A stretch of DNA of 64,000 bases, from assembly GCA_917880885.1 (NCBI GenBank), contig OU862912.1:47107117-47171116 (forward strand), read 5' to 3'. Position 1 is the first letter of the stretch; each line of letters begins with the position of its first letter. A model generated the notes under the pieces. The model did no database searches, was not told where the DNA came from, and worked only from the letters and a program-made list of their open reading frames with translations. The translations under genes and the position numbers were made by a program. Source of the stretch: Limnephilus marmoratus (Eukaryota > Arthropoda > Insecta > Trichoptera > Limnephilidae). This document shows positions 23,201 to 33,152 of the stretch, piece by piece.

Positions 23201-23402
23201 TGGTGATGTGGTGTGGCGGAGAAATTTTGCACAATCTAACGCATTGAATTATTTCGCACAGAAATTGGCACCTCGGTTTGTTCAGAATGTGGTAGTAAAG
23301 AAAAAATCCAATCTAATCTATACGCTTGCAGACTTAAACGGAAAAGTTGCGGGTGATTTTCATGTGAAGGATATAGTAAAATCAAATAATATACCAGTAT
23401 AG
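20190..23402 (+). CDS. pol: Gypsy Pol: protease, reverse transcriptase, RNase H, integrase
   Basis: The pol frame opens after TAA 20187-20189 and runs to TAG 23400-23402. It lies in the -1 frame relative to gag, so no separate start is needed. Numbering residues from the codon at 20313: protease motif LLDSGAS with D32; RT with D273 (SIDLSKAFW) and YLDD 336-339; RNase H with D488 (CDASSAG), E529 (TERELLA) and D554 (VTDHSS); integrase HHCC zinc finger H677-H684-C714-C717; and integrase triad D747, D807, E843 with the usual 35-residue D-E spacing. The tail (YQVGDVVWRRN..., LAPRF) resembles the gypsy integrase C-terminal module. All catalytic residues are present and there are no internal stops. 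The domain order is diagnostic of Ty3/gypsy; the clade within gypsy is not assigned. Confidence 0.95.
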   Translation, partial: QVGKLGRSLSYHVPSYAQRNREWKSWLRLVHQFLSVPSPGTVGPLPQGMEIENDGRPYANVYIFNNFYSALLDSGASLSCLGGDSYKIFIKLGIELVKVNFSVSTADGANQPVLGTMSLPVTYKSITHTILFYVIPTLSPSFILGIDFWKQFHIAPELFSKAIGPTSENKINGLRAIQPASSLSPSENQALSAIIKKFESISFEKRGLGLTHLVKHKINTTGPPIKQRYYPLSPARQKQLELEVDEMLKLGVIRPSRSPWSSPVLIVTKKDGTGRFCLDSRKINNVTIRDAYPLPYISRILDKLGGARYVSSIDLSKAFWQIALDKDSCEKTAFVVPGRGLFEFTRMPFGLKNAPSELQRLADVLFGPEFDDNAFCYLDDLILISEDLESHLNLLNRVYERLRDAGLTINLKKSEFCKSELKYLGYLVDSQGLRTDPIKIESIKNFPVPKNAKQIRAFIGLCGYFRRFIKGFSGIAAPLTKLTGSKNGISNFKWSQEAETAFKDLKRALTTAPVLCCPDFTRPFSIHCDASSAGIGGVLIQDVDGQEHPIAYYSRCLNVHERNYGITERELLAVLDSVTHFRPYIEGAHFSVVTDHSSLKWLGSLSNPSGRLARWSSRLSQFSFDVVHRKGTQHVVPDVLSRMDLAVLSGMDTEHTKDTWYLKAWKGCQDFPQRFQNFQMRNNELFRHTKTSLALCEDTAWKRVVPQEGRQAILSNLHESSRACHPGVFKTYKKVQLRYYWPNMYKDVKQFVNRCTVCKAHKISTAPPNGISSNPKKVTRPLQMLSIDLVGPLPRSYSGFTVILSCVDVFSKFTWLFPLRNGTARSIIKILEENIFLVHGVPRTIVCDNGRQFVSKEFKDLLSSYNIPPPFYNSSYTPQNNVVERYNQTLGTALSILVESDHRNWSKFLPQVQSAMNNTVNCATGYTPYFLMHGREQILDGDLHRNPITDEESNSQVGAQPKAYAQKLEELSSIYEQVSNALLKAYQKGADHYNLRRKHITYQVGDVVWRRNFAQSNALNYFAQKLAPRFVQNVVVKKKSNLIYTLADLNGKVAGDFHVKDIVKSNNIPV

Positions 23403-24879
23403 TCTTATTGTGGCAATACTTCGGAGGGTCTGGCCATCCCTACCGAATACTGCAAATTATCTTATTTACTAGTTAATATTTAATGCTTGGGAGTTTTAAC
23501 CCGGCCTGATCAACCGAGTTGAAACGACCCGACATTCTGACAGTCAAAGTCCTGTCACAGGAATATTTCTTTTTGTTCGTTCATGTTTTTGGAGGGGGTG
23601 CGTTTATGCTAACTCATGTAGTATTTATGATTCATTGCAATCAAAATCCACTCTAGTAAGATTAACTCGAGTTGTTTTATAAGTTCTTACTTTCGTTAGG
23701 CGTAATTATTTATTGTTATTTATTCGAAATTAATTTAGTAACATTTTTTTTTTTTTTTTGGACTGAGCACGAGCAAGCAAACAGGATGAATGACATAATT
23801 TGTTTTATATTACGTTTGTTAACCTCGAATACAATTGGAACACATGCCCACTTCCAATTGTGTTCAGGGTACATCCCATTGAACTGCGTTCATGGTTATT
23901 AAATTTTGTATTTATTATTAAGTTTTGTCTCGAAACACACAGGGATGCCAGTCCTACACCTCTATGTGTTTTGAGCATTGTTTTCTTTTTGTTTATCTCT
24001 TTCAATATGAAACATGACTGTTTTCAAATATAAATAAATTCTGAGAAATATTGTAAGTTCAACACGTAGTAACCACTTATATGCTTGCGAATATACAAAG
24101 AGAATAGTTTAGTAATATACATATTATTTTGTTAAATTTATTGATTAGTTTTAGTACCTATGATGCTACTTTACTTCATACACTCACCCGTACGACCGAT
24201 TTAGGTAGAATAGGAAACTCTTCGTAGTGAACAATTTTATTTTTCCTAAAAGGGACGTAAATTCAGTGAAGTGAGGGTTGCTTGCACCCTAAAGTGTTGC
24301 CTAAATGGCTTTCTAAAACCCTATTATGGGTCAGTGATGCATTAATGCATATGGTTGTGTATAATTTTTGTGATGGACACACAAAGGTATAGATAAGTTA
24401 AGGATGTGTTGTCCACTGATTAGTGTTTAAACTTACATAATTAATGATGATTATGCTGTATATGTAACGTTAACGGTAGTCCAAGACATAAGTTAGCCGT
24501 TCTTCACCCAGTATCTTCAATGCTGTGGGTGTTTACGGACCCCGTTCACGGAACATTAGTTCACCATGTTCTTAATATTAAGTTCTTTTAGTTTTAAGTT
24601 CTTTTAGTTGTAAGCTATGTTTAAATAAGAATGGTTGCATCGCAAGCCCGTCCATCGCGCCTTACGCATGATGGAGTGCGATCGGAGTTGCGGCACACCC
24701 ATTCGCTATTACTATTTAATCTATGTTTGATCTACTAATCATTTTTTTTTTTACTGCTGTCTACTAATGATTGCTAGAATATGTTTGAATAATTTTTTTT
24801 AGGCCCTGTGACCGACCTTTTTTTTAGATTAGGGGTAGGAACCTTATTAGTTGTTATGTTCGTGGGCGAACATTTTTGT
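23403..24879 (+). other. Gypsy 3' non-coding region, no env
   Basis: About 1.5 kb between the pol stop and the polypurine tract. Open frames (for example 23672-23902 and 23800-24033) are short, with no signal peptide, transmembrane-fusion or glycoprotein pattern, so I see no envelope gene. Confidence 0.7.
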
Positions 24880-24893
24880 GGCGAGGGGGGTAA
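24880..24893 (+). promoter_or_regulatory. Polypurine tract
   Basis: GGCGAGGGGGGTAA lies directly before the 3' LTR start. A purine run at this place primes plus-strand DNA synthesis in LTR elements. Confidence 0.8.
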
Positions 24894-26190
24894 TGTTATG
24901 ATGTGGATGCATCATTACATATAAATTACTTTAATTTATTACTCGGATAGGCAGGTACCTTTATTTGAAGGATGGTAATAGTTTATTCGAGATACTCGGC
25001 AGGTTGGCAGACTGAGCGGAAACGGGTTTTGTTTTTGAAACGGCACTCTGGACGAGAGAGAACACGGGAGGACGCCGTGTTTTTCTCGGGCACAGTCACC
25101 TAGCGATTTAAGTTTTATAATGTAAAATATACCGGAACAATACGACTCCGCGTTGCAAAGAGATCCGTACATTATGTGTAAATAACGGGATTAACCTAAA
25201 GATCCGAATTGTTCGGCCCGGAATTAACGAAGTTTTCGGTTCATCAATGGCCGTCGGCGCCTCGTGCGACGAGAATAAGTAATGCCGTTTATCTAGCTGA
25301 TCTGGCGACTGGGAAAGTGCAATTGGCGAACATGGACTCCCGCTACACCTCGCAAGCCACGGCGAAGTTTATTTAATTAGTGTTCGGAGTTTTAACTTTA
25401 ACATCCGCCGCCTACTGAGGCGTTCATATAAAAAACCCGCGTACTTGATTTGGATACGCAGAACAGACCGTTCCGGTTCACCGCAACCCCGGATTCGTCG
25501 CCGTCTCCGTCTGTCAACAAATCCCGTAGGCATCCATCTATTTGGGCTTGATGGCCTCGTAGGACGGGCATCATACTGCTGGCCAGGCTGGCGCAATACA
25601 CCGGATCATTTCTCATCGTCCTGATGCTCCCAGGGGGGTTTGGCATCGCGACCTCAGCAGGATCACATCAGGGCAACCTCTTGGATGCTGGACGAAGCAC
25701 CAAGCTCCACTACGTGCATCATGCCTGCCCGCAGGCACTTAATCCGAATTAGCTAGTTTTCAAGGTCATGGTCGCAATACAGGGGTGAGTTTTCAGTAGT
25801 GTATTTTTTCCCTTGTAAAATTGGTTTATAATACCGTATTGTTTTAAATGTTCGATATTGTAAATATAGAAAATATTGATTCAAATCTCTTTGTTATTTC
25901 ATATCGATACACTGTAGTTCCTAATGATGAGTAAAGAAGTGATTGTCATAGTGCCCACGCTCCCTGGGAAGAATTAAATGCTCTCCGTCGTTCTAGGAAG
26001 AAGGCGTAGTGAATTCAACTGTGGACATATTCTGTCTTGAACAGGATTTGGCGCTCTATTAATAGAAAAGTACGCAGTTGTATTCATCCCGTCTTCTTCC
26101 CTCTCAGCTAGCCACATCATATGGCTCCTTACGCCATTTTGCACGTAATAATTGCCGTTTCAACGTGAATTATAAGATATTCACATAACA
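24894..26190 (+). repeat. 3' LTR
   Basis: Same length and apparently the same sequence as the 5' LTR (constant offset of 8,285 bp). It is followed by the ACCG duplication at 26191-26194. Confidence 0.95.
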
Positions 26191-26217
26191 ACCGTACAAA
26201 ATGCTTAGTCGATACAT

Positions 26218-26690
26218 TACTTTTTTTTACATTAGCCCCACACAGGAGGCTCTGAGGAAAATAATTCCCCTCAGGGCCTGTGTCGTCTTTGGGGATGCTG
26301 TGTGGAGGGTCTTTTGAGGAAAGGAAGAAGAATTAGTTCTGTGAAGGAAAAAGGTATGAGGAATCTGGGGGTCAATGTCTCCAGGAGTGACGGATGTAAG
26401 AATCCATCCCTCATACTACGGTGCAATGCGATGTTCCGAGAGAGTCCTGCTGGAGAGTTCAAAAGGTCTCCCTAAACCAGTCTCTTCCGATCCGGGCTGC
26501 CACGCAGCTGGTGGGCAGATGCATCCACCGCCAAGACCCGGAAAACCTCGCCCCATAAACACGGGCACACCAGGTACGTTACCAAACGTAGCGAACCACT
26601 TGGGGTGACCTATGGCTGATTGGTTTTCCCATAAATGGTTGCCGGGGCGGCAGTACCTATAGCCTCTTCCCAAATTGAGTGACATGGTTT
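26218..26690 (-). repeat. R repeat copy 3 (best preserved)
   Basis: Reference copy of an A-tailed dispersed repeat. On the plus strand it begins with a T-run and ACATTAGCCCCACACAGGAGG, then GAGGAAAATAATTCCCCTCAGGGCC, and ends near CCCAAATTGAGTGACATGG. Read on the minus strand it therefore ends in poly-A, as a SINE or LINE 3' fragment would. No RT or tRNA head is recognised. Related copies lie at 11625, 15112, 28846, 44821 and 59690, with a piece near 30480. Frames inside (26271-26838) are compositional. Confidence 0.7.
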
Positions 26691-27919
26691 GGACACGTAG
26701 AGCAGATGGATATTCTGGGACATCCCCGAGGCTCCTGTCCTCGGTGATGTACCAGAAGAAAGATATTGCACAATCAAACGAATCAAATACTCGTAAGCCA
26801 TTCCCATTTACAGGATTAAACCGATTTCTTGTATGCAAGCATAACCGAAAACCGATTAGTCTAGTTTGTCGGTTAATTGGTAGCCCTGATCTGAGATGAA
26901 ATCATTCGATAATGAAAGCGCGCACCATGATTAGCCACCTGCTCTGGACCATCGCAATATTTAAATATTTCATATCAGCTGTGACCTGAGACCTTCATTC
27001 GATAGTTGGAAACTTCAAATCACGATACCTTGTTCTCGTGATGAGCCACGAACCAAGAGAGCAAACACACAAACAGACCACTTTCAAATTTTCACTAGTT
27101 CATACCTCGCTTTATTACTGTCTCACTTTTTTATCTTATTTATTTTTCGTTGATATTGATCGATCACTCTGAACTTTTCGTAGTTTCTTCTAGTCATACA
27201 GGGAAAATATTGTATAACAACACCAACCAGTCTCTGATGTTATCTCCTTCTCTTACGTGCTCTCTCATTCTATTATGTTTACCTCATAATCTTCCTCTGT
27301 ATTGTAATTTAGTTTAAGTATGTTTATTGTCCTGAAGAAGGTTGGGATCAACCGAAATCCGTCGACGAATATAAATCAAAATAAAGCGGTGTTAAGGCGA
27401 TCCACTAGTTCACTACTGTGCCGTGGACAGTAGTTCTTCGGTGGACTCCATAGTGGTCACTTTGAATAACCGAATTCGTCGACTAGCGGCGGTATTGTAA
27501 AATAACAACGCGAAAATGCATATTTTATTTTATTTTGGGAAGATTGGGTGTAAATATCAACTTTTTTTGCGATTATTATAAAATAAACTGAATTTGCCAC
27601 ATTACACAATAAAACCATATCCGAAAAGGGGTTTATAAATAGGAGAGTTTGGACTTGAAAGTGTGTTTTTTAGACCTCATACTTTATTTTTTTATAGGCT
27701 TATTAAAAAACTTATTAAAAAAATGACCGAGTTTTTTAAGGGACAAGGTATGTTCTACACGCAGTATTTAATTGAAGCATCTACAATACTTCTAAGCGAT
27801 CAAATTTTCAAAACAAAAACATATGATTTTGCATTATTTACTATGACTTCATCTTAAACAAAGAACTTGTTTCATTTTGTATAATGTAATGCTACAAATT
27901 GTTTGCTTTCTTCGATAAT
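26691..27919. other. Non-coding stretch
   Basis: No gene recognised. Around 27335-27400 a segment reads CCTGAAGAAGG...GATCAACCGAAATC...GTCGAC, resembling short repeats found near ends of some insect retroelements, but I cannot classify it. Confidence 0.35.
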
Positions 27920-27923
27920 TTAA

Positions 27924-28627
27924 GGGCGTTTAACCAGCTAGCGGCCGAAAATCCACATTTCGTCGAAAGATGTTCTTACGATCGTTCAGGGCGGTTCCAA
28001 TGAGAAAGATTAATTATTCTCCGTACCAGCTTTTTAAAATTATAACTCAATATCAATTTTATTTCATTCCAAATTTGCTTTAATTTGTACCTACATCCTT
28101 AAATGCTGAAAGACGTGATGATAAAACTATTAAAATTATGTACTTTTTGTAATTATGTTTTGATCATAAGTATTTATCATTTTTCAATAATGTCTAAGCA
28201 AAATAAGAATGTAAAAAAATCTGAAATATATTAGTGTGTAATTGCGCAAATAAATAGGTACACAAACGGACCAATTTTCGTCAAGAAACGCATGTACCTA
28301 CTTATATATTTTTTAATGATTTTATTTAAACTGAAATTAAAATTTTAAAACATGCAGATAACGTATTGATTTATTTTACTGCATGATTATATGATTTGAA
28401 ATGGGTATTGCATAATACAAAATCTTTTTTGAAAATTTATCAAATCTGCCAACGACCTACGGTATAACCTTATTCTAAAAATAAACATTTTTTCTCAAAA
28501 TTTAAAACATACGTTTACTAGATAAAAGAACAATCTTTCGAAATCAATTTATATTTTTTTGGGGAAAAGAGTCAATACATCTAAAATCTGATTTAACATA
28601 TTTCTGGTTTTCTCTGGTTATACCTTC
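27924..28627 (-). mobile_element. TTAA-flanked MITE family A, copy 2
   Basis: 704 bp in reverse orientation to copies 1 and 4. On the plus strand it starts GGGCGTTTAACCAG and ends CTCTGGTTATACCTTC, flanked by TTAA at 27920-27923 and 28628-28631. Non-coding. It is the most diverged of the three complete copies at its termini. Confidence 0.8.
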
Positions 28628-28920
28628 TTAATAACACATTTGGTATTCGTATATTTCACTGAAAATTAGGTATTTTGTACGAAGGGGTGGATTAACCTTT
28701 AAGCAAATTAAGCACGTGCTAAGGATATCAATCAAAAGGTATCACTATATCAGTCTGCCTGATTTTAGATACCTACCCTCCCGGAAGTGTCACATCCGTG
28801 GCTTTTTAATATTTAGATTTTTGTGTTCTAAGCCAATGTATGCGTTCTTTTTTTACATTAGCTCCACACGGAATCCCTGAGGAAAATTATTTCCCTCTAG
28901 GCCTAGTCTAGTCGCGCTAC

Positions 28921-28985
28921 CGACTGAAACGCGGTAGGGTTTGTAATGCATAAATAACATTACAAACACTACCTCGTTTCAGTCG
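28921..28985. repeat. 28-bp-arm palindrome
   Basis: Arms 28921-28948 and 28958-28985 pair with two mismatches around a 9-base loop (CATAAATAA). Pairing can extend outward into GCGC/CGCGC sequence. Sits within R repeat copy 4. Confidence 0.75.
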
Positions 28986-29002
28986 CCTTACGCGCTTCGT
29001 TG

Positions 29003-29368
29003 CTCTATCGGTTTCTGTGAGGGTTGACGACCGTAATTATAGAGGGGTTAGCTGAGAAGATGGACCGCGTTTTTTTATACTTCAAAAAAAAACTTTACGT
29101 TGAAAATGTATTTTTTAAGTAAAAAAAAAAACGCGCGTTTTTTCAATGTAAAATTGTTTTTTTTTAAAGTAAAAAAACGCGTTCCATCCTCTCTGCTTAC
29201 CCTTCTATAATTACGGTCGTCACCCTCAGTTAAAAAAAACGCTTTTTTTTACTTAAGAAATAAATATTCAATGTACAAAAAAAAAATTGTAAGTTAAAAA
29301 AACGCGGTCCATCCTCTCTGCTAACCCTTTTAAAATTACGGTTGTCACCCTCACAGAAACAGATAGAG
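29003..29368. mobile_element. Small TIR element with three copies of the arm
   Basis: The left arm CTCTATCGGTTTCTGTGAGGG... (29003-29080) is the inverted match of the right end (29298-29368, ...CCCTCACAGAAACAGATAGAG). A third, inverted arm copy lies at 29166-29231. The interior is A/T homopolymer-rich with GCGTTTTTT motifs. Non-coding. No unambiguous target duplication was found. Confidence 0.6.
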
Positions 29369-29545
29369 ACACCCCTGCAATGACACCAAGCGAAACACTT
29401 GGGTGACCTATTCCAGAGGTTGTTAGTAATCTGTGTTGGTAATCCAAGTAATAATAAACCTATGTTCGTAATCCAATAAACGGATCCCGAGGCGGCGGAC
29501 CCATACCCGCCTCCAAAATTGAGTTCTATAACTTGCACTCCATTA

Positions 29546-30240
29546 TCAAAGGTTCTTCGATCATATTTTTTCTATTTTTCCTTGAGTGGACATTTGTAGG
29601 ATTTCTTATTTTATAATTATTATTCCTTTTGATTACAATATGGTTTGGGTATTAGCAATAGTGTTCAGGTTTTTTGCTGAAAGTATAAACTGTATTTCTT
29701 CATGCACTGTGGTAGGTACTTCTTTCGGGTCTTTTGTAGTATGTTTCTGCATTCTAAAATATTTTCACGTTAAGCCTGTCGTCCCACTGGTAGGGGCAAG
29801 AATCGAAGACTAAAAGTTCTTTGAAAGAAAGTTCACTACGGTTTGCATCGCAGCTATTTTGGGGCTTTTCTACGCGGGGTCTCCGGTTTTTGTCAATTCC
29901 TTACCGTTAGAGAGCCAGACGTGTTCAAATTTACACATTAAAGCTTTTGTTAAGTCCATGTTTTCAAACCCCAGAATTAGACAATACCGCACTATTCGAA
30001 TTCTCAATTCATCAAGTTTACATTGAAGAGTTCTGACTTCATCATTACTGTAGTTGACAGTTCGTGAGAGTAACCTTTAGTAGTTTTCTTCGTCTTAATT
30101 AATCCGAGTGGCGTTACTTGATAAGACATTTTGATAATTGGCCGTTTGAACTCTGTCGGTACCATAATTTATCCCGAGATTTTAACTTGTGACCAGCTCA
30201 GTACAACTTTATTACAGCTGTATTATTGAAGTAAAACTTC
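29546..30240. other. Non-coding stretch; weak coding-like traces only
   Basis: No domain is recognised on either strand. A minus-strand stretch near 29870-30045 stays open with protein-like composition, but it has no start context, splice sites or family match, so I do not call a gene. Confidence 0.3.
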
Positions 30241-30540
30241 TTTACGCACGCTCGACTTGGGGGGTAAGCTGGTGAATGCGTTACGAAAAGTGATGATGTG
30301 TTACGAAAAGTGTGATGCGAACGGTAATCGGTCGGGCCTTTACGCACGCTTGACTTGGGGAGTGATAAGGATAAGGATGGTCACCCAAAGATCGAAGGTC
30401 ACCCTAAGGTCGTAGGACACCCCAAGGTCGTAGGTCACCCCATGGTCATATTTCACCCCTAGGTCATAGATCACCCCGTTCGCTACGTTTGGTAACTTAG
30501 CAGGGATGATATCTGGGTTCATGGGGCGAGGTTTGTCTTG
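30241..30540. repeat. 18-bp minisatellite and flanking duplications
   Basis: Bases 30379-30468 are five 18-bp units of the form GGTCACCCCAAGGTCGTA with substitutions. A 25-bp segment TTTACGCACGCTCGACTTGGG recurs at 30241 and 30339, and a short unit GTTACGAAAAGTG is repeated at 30279 and 30301. The right edge (30478-30540) matches a piece of the R repeat on the opposite strand. Confidence 0.7.
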
Positions 30541-31817
30541 TAGTTTTACTTAAGTCGTGTGGTCTAAAGCACACTCGTTTTTTTTTACAAACTGATCAAT
30601 CGACATCGATAATATTTCAGGCTGCATGATGGAGTGTTTCTCTTTTACGATTCAAGTCGATATATCTACGAAATTTTACGGTCAAGTGAGATCCTGCTTA
30701 TCATCTATCAGTCTTATCACTATTCTCGCATATGAGAGGTTTTTGCTTTTAAGTGCTTTCATTGAAAACACAATACGTGATACCAGATTAATTTATCTGC
30801 GCGGAGATTACGTGGTACCGTCTAACATAATCTATTTGCGATGAATAGGCATTGCAATATGCAGCAGTAGGTGTAGGTACTGTTAAACAGATGAATGACA
30901 TTATGTCATCCAATTTTACGACGATATTCAATAGTCTTTAATGTCACATGGAATTGGCGAAGCGTAGGGTGGGTGGGATCAGTAGTTCATCTTCATCTCT
31001 CTCATTCTACAACCGATCTGACATACATTTCATAATAGTATGTCAACATTGCGAGCATATTGTGTTTGATAGGCGGTTGTAATATTATGTTTTTATTCTA
31101 GTAATTTGGACCTGTTTGGTTCCGTTTGATTTCCGCTCTTGTTGGTGTAAAAACGAGTTTACCTTCGTTATCGACGCTGATATTAACATTTAACAGCGTA
31201 TCGATTATGAACCAGTATGTTCATATTATTTTTTTAGCGATTATCACAAAATAGCACAGACAGAAGAGGTAGCGTACATAGACACACATAATATAACAAC
31301 ATTTAAGTAATCAGTATATATAAAATAATATAAGGTGTTTATTTGCTTATTTGCCGATCATTTGAACAACACTTCTTGAAAGCCGGTTTATCTAAGTGCC
31401 ACTTACCTACATTATTATGTACAATCTCAGGTATTATTATTTAAATACAAGTTCTCTATCATGACATTACCTGCCAACTGTATTGCCTCATTAACACCTG
31501 GAGTTCCATCACTAAACTTCTTGTTGCCTTTACCTACTTGTTGTAGGATATTATTGAAGTGGAACCATTTAATTACTTAGTACATTTTCCAAACCCCTCT
31601 TTCTACAGCGTTATGTATAGTAGGTAGGTATCTAGAACACACGTCATATTATGAAAAATGCAAAGTTGGTCGAAGTTACGCACACATATCTATATAAAAA
31701 TTAATGTACGTTTGCTTGCTTGCTTGCATGTTTGTTGTTTATGTATTGCTATATTAAGCATAGGAAATGTTTGAAACTTTCAAAATATCATCTTTACACC
31801 CTCGCGAAGGTTTCTCG
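30541..31817. other. Non-coding stretch
   Basis: No gene or repeat recognised. A short TTGC microsatellite lies near 31709-31725. Confidence 0.35.
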
Positions 31818-32204
31818 TTTTTTTTTTTTTTACAGTGAATACCGCACAAGAATCTCAACTGCTCCCGTCTGGAGCCAGTGAGACTATGGCATCCCCAATT
31901 GGGGTATGTTGTTAGGAAGAGGAAGGTTGGGAAGTACCTGGCTATTCAGATCTGGTCACTAAACACGGCTAAAGCCATTTTCAAGCAACGTTTCAATTCT
32001 GAATGGTGGTCTTACACCAGGGCGATACTGATAGTATCTTCCACTCTGGAACATGCCGCAAATATACTATATATTATTTTAAATGAATTAATTGTGAAAT
32101 AACACAAATTAATCAAATAAAATTTATTTGCGCATGCCGGGTTCGAACCCGCGACCTCCGGAATGTGAGTCAAGAGTCTTAGCCACTGGACTACGGAGGC
32201 CGTG
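31818..32204 (-). mobile_element. tRNA-derived SINE (SINE-1), copy 1
   Basis: On the minus strand it begins with a tRNA-like head (32201-32131) having an A-box-like TAGTCCAGTGGCTAAGAC and a B box GGTTCGAACCC. It continues through a ~300-bp body and ends in poly-A (poly-T at 31818-31831 on the plus strand). The 424-bp copy at 52766-53189 shares head, body and tail. This copy lacks about 40 bp present in the other (near 31910). The head is part of the SINE and not a functional tRNA gene. Confidence 0.8.
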
Positions 32205-32499
32205 TTTATTACAACCACATAACAATACTCCTGAAAAGTTTTTAATCATTACAAAAACTCTTACGAAACTGTCAAAAATGTCACAATTTGAGAGTGACAT
32301 TTTTAAAACCATCGATTGTTCAATCAAAATTCAATTTTCGAATAAACTCTTTAACTTAATGAATTTAATTGAAGTACTCACCTATGATACTGACCAAAAT
32401 CGAATCAAGAATTATAGGTATTTTAAAAAGTTACCTAGGTATGTTAGGTATCAAATTTGATTGATTGTTCTTATAATATACAAAAATGAATGTTTGTAA

Positions 32500-32756
32500 T
32501 ATATGAAAAACGAAAATTTGTATAAAAAGATTGCAATACCGGGACAAAATATCTATATGGAACGCGGGAGAAGGGAGGGGAACGCGGGAGGGGGTTCGCG
32601 GGACGGGGGGGCGGGAGAGGGAAGGCGGGGAAGGTGGAGGGGAAGGGGACCATGGGAGGGGAAGGGGAGGGGGAACGGGATGTATGGGAAAGGACACGCA
32701 GGGAGAAACAATTTCTTTACGAAGTGGCATTGCAACGCATGCCGGGAACTCGCTAG
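32500..32756 (+). repeat. CTAG-terminated G-rich dispersed repeat, copy 2
   Basis: Ends GCATGCCGGGAACTCGCTAG followed by T at 32756, as do the copies ending at 47506 and 48384. A G/A-rich low-complexity block (32560-32690) precedes a conserved AGAAACAATTTCTTTA segment. Helitron-like 3' end; 5' end not defined. Long overlapping frames here are artefacts of composition. Confidence 0.45.
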
Positions 32757-32765
32757 TACAATATA

Positions 32766-33150
32766 CAACGTGTCCGGAAACTCGTAGTACAAGCGGGAAA
32801 CTGGTGAATCTACATCACGTAGAGAACCCAAAAAACTTATTTTTTTCGATCTGAGCATTTCGATTTTAATATTATTTTTTTTCTATTTTTCCATTTTTTC
32901 GGCAACTAAAGGGTTAAAAAAATTTTTGAGCCCGGTTTACCCTTCGTTGCATTTTATAAGACATTACACAGCTGAAATCAACCCCCTAGTGAAAATTTTT
33001 TTCAAATTTAACCAAAAAAATTCCAACTTCGGACCCGATTTACTCGAAAACGAAAGCTCAAATCAAAAAAAGTTAAACCACAAAATCGACTCCAAATGTG
33101 ATGTGGATTCTCCAGTTTCCCGCTTGTACTACGAGTTTCCGGACACCTTG
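32766..33150. mobile_element. TA-flanked TIR element, 53-bp inverted repeats
   Basis: Termini CAACGTGTCCGGAAACTCGT (32766) and its reverse complement ending GGACACCTTG (33150) pair over about 53 bp with three mismatches. TA dinucleotides flank both ends (32764-32765, 33151-33152). No transposase frame in the 385 bp. TA duplication is compatible with Tc1/mariner-type or other TA-targeting elements. Confidence 0.7.
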
Positions 33151-33152
33151 TA

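Larger units (their letters stand above)
16609..26190 (+). mobile_element. Complete Ty3/gypsy LTR retrotransposon
   Basis: A 9,582-bp element with 1,297-bp LTRs at 16609-17905 and 24894-26190, both starting TGTTATG and ending CATAACA, flanked by ACCG at 16605-16608 and 26191-26194. The LTRs keep a constant offset of 8,285 bp end to end and look identical wherever I compared them, including all three long antisense frames, so insertion is recent. Gag (19030-20205) and pol (to 23402) are both open with full catalytic motifs in the order protease-RT-RNase H-integrase, which defines Ty3/gypsy. No env frame follows pol; 1.49 kb of non-coding sequence lies before the 3' LTR. It may still be autonomous. 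Confidence 0.95.
28846..29545 (-). repeat. R repeat copy 4, interrupted by hairpin elements
   Basis: The left part (TTTTTTTACATTAGCTCCACACGGA...TTTCCCTCTAGGCC, 28850-28900) and the right part (29375-29545, ending CCCGCCTCCAAAATTGAGT) match the two ends of copy 3. The middle is replaced by a 65-bp palindrome (28921-28985) and a TIR element (29003-29368). Confidence 0.6.

Noticed and set aside
23672..24033. Possible env gene of the gypsy element
   Set aside because: Frames are at most 77 codons with no envelope pattern and overlap in two frames.
30340..30522. 60-codon minus-strand frame with a hexapeptide repeat
   Set aside because: Produced by the 18-bp minisatellite plus a fragment of the R repeat. 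No independent coding evidence.
32131..32201. tRNA gene on the minus strand (also about 53115-53187, 59265-59336 and 59527-59595)
   Set aside because: A and B boxes are present but each is the head of a repeated SINE with a conserved body. The anticodon arms fold poorly where examined.
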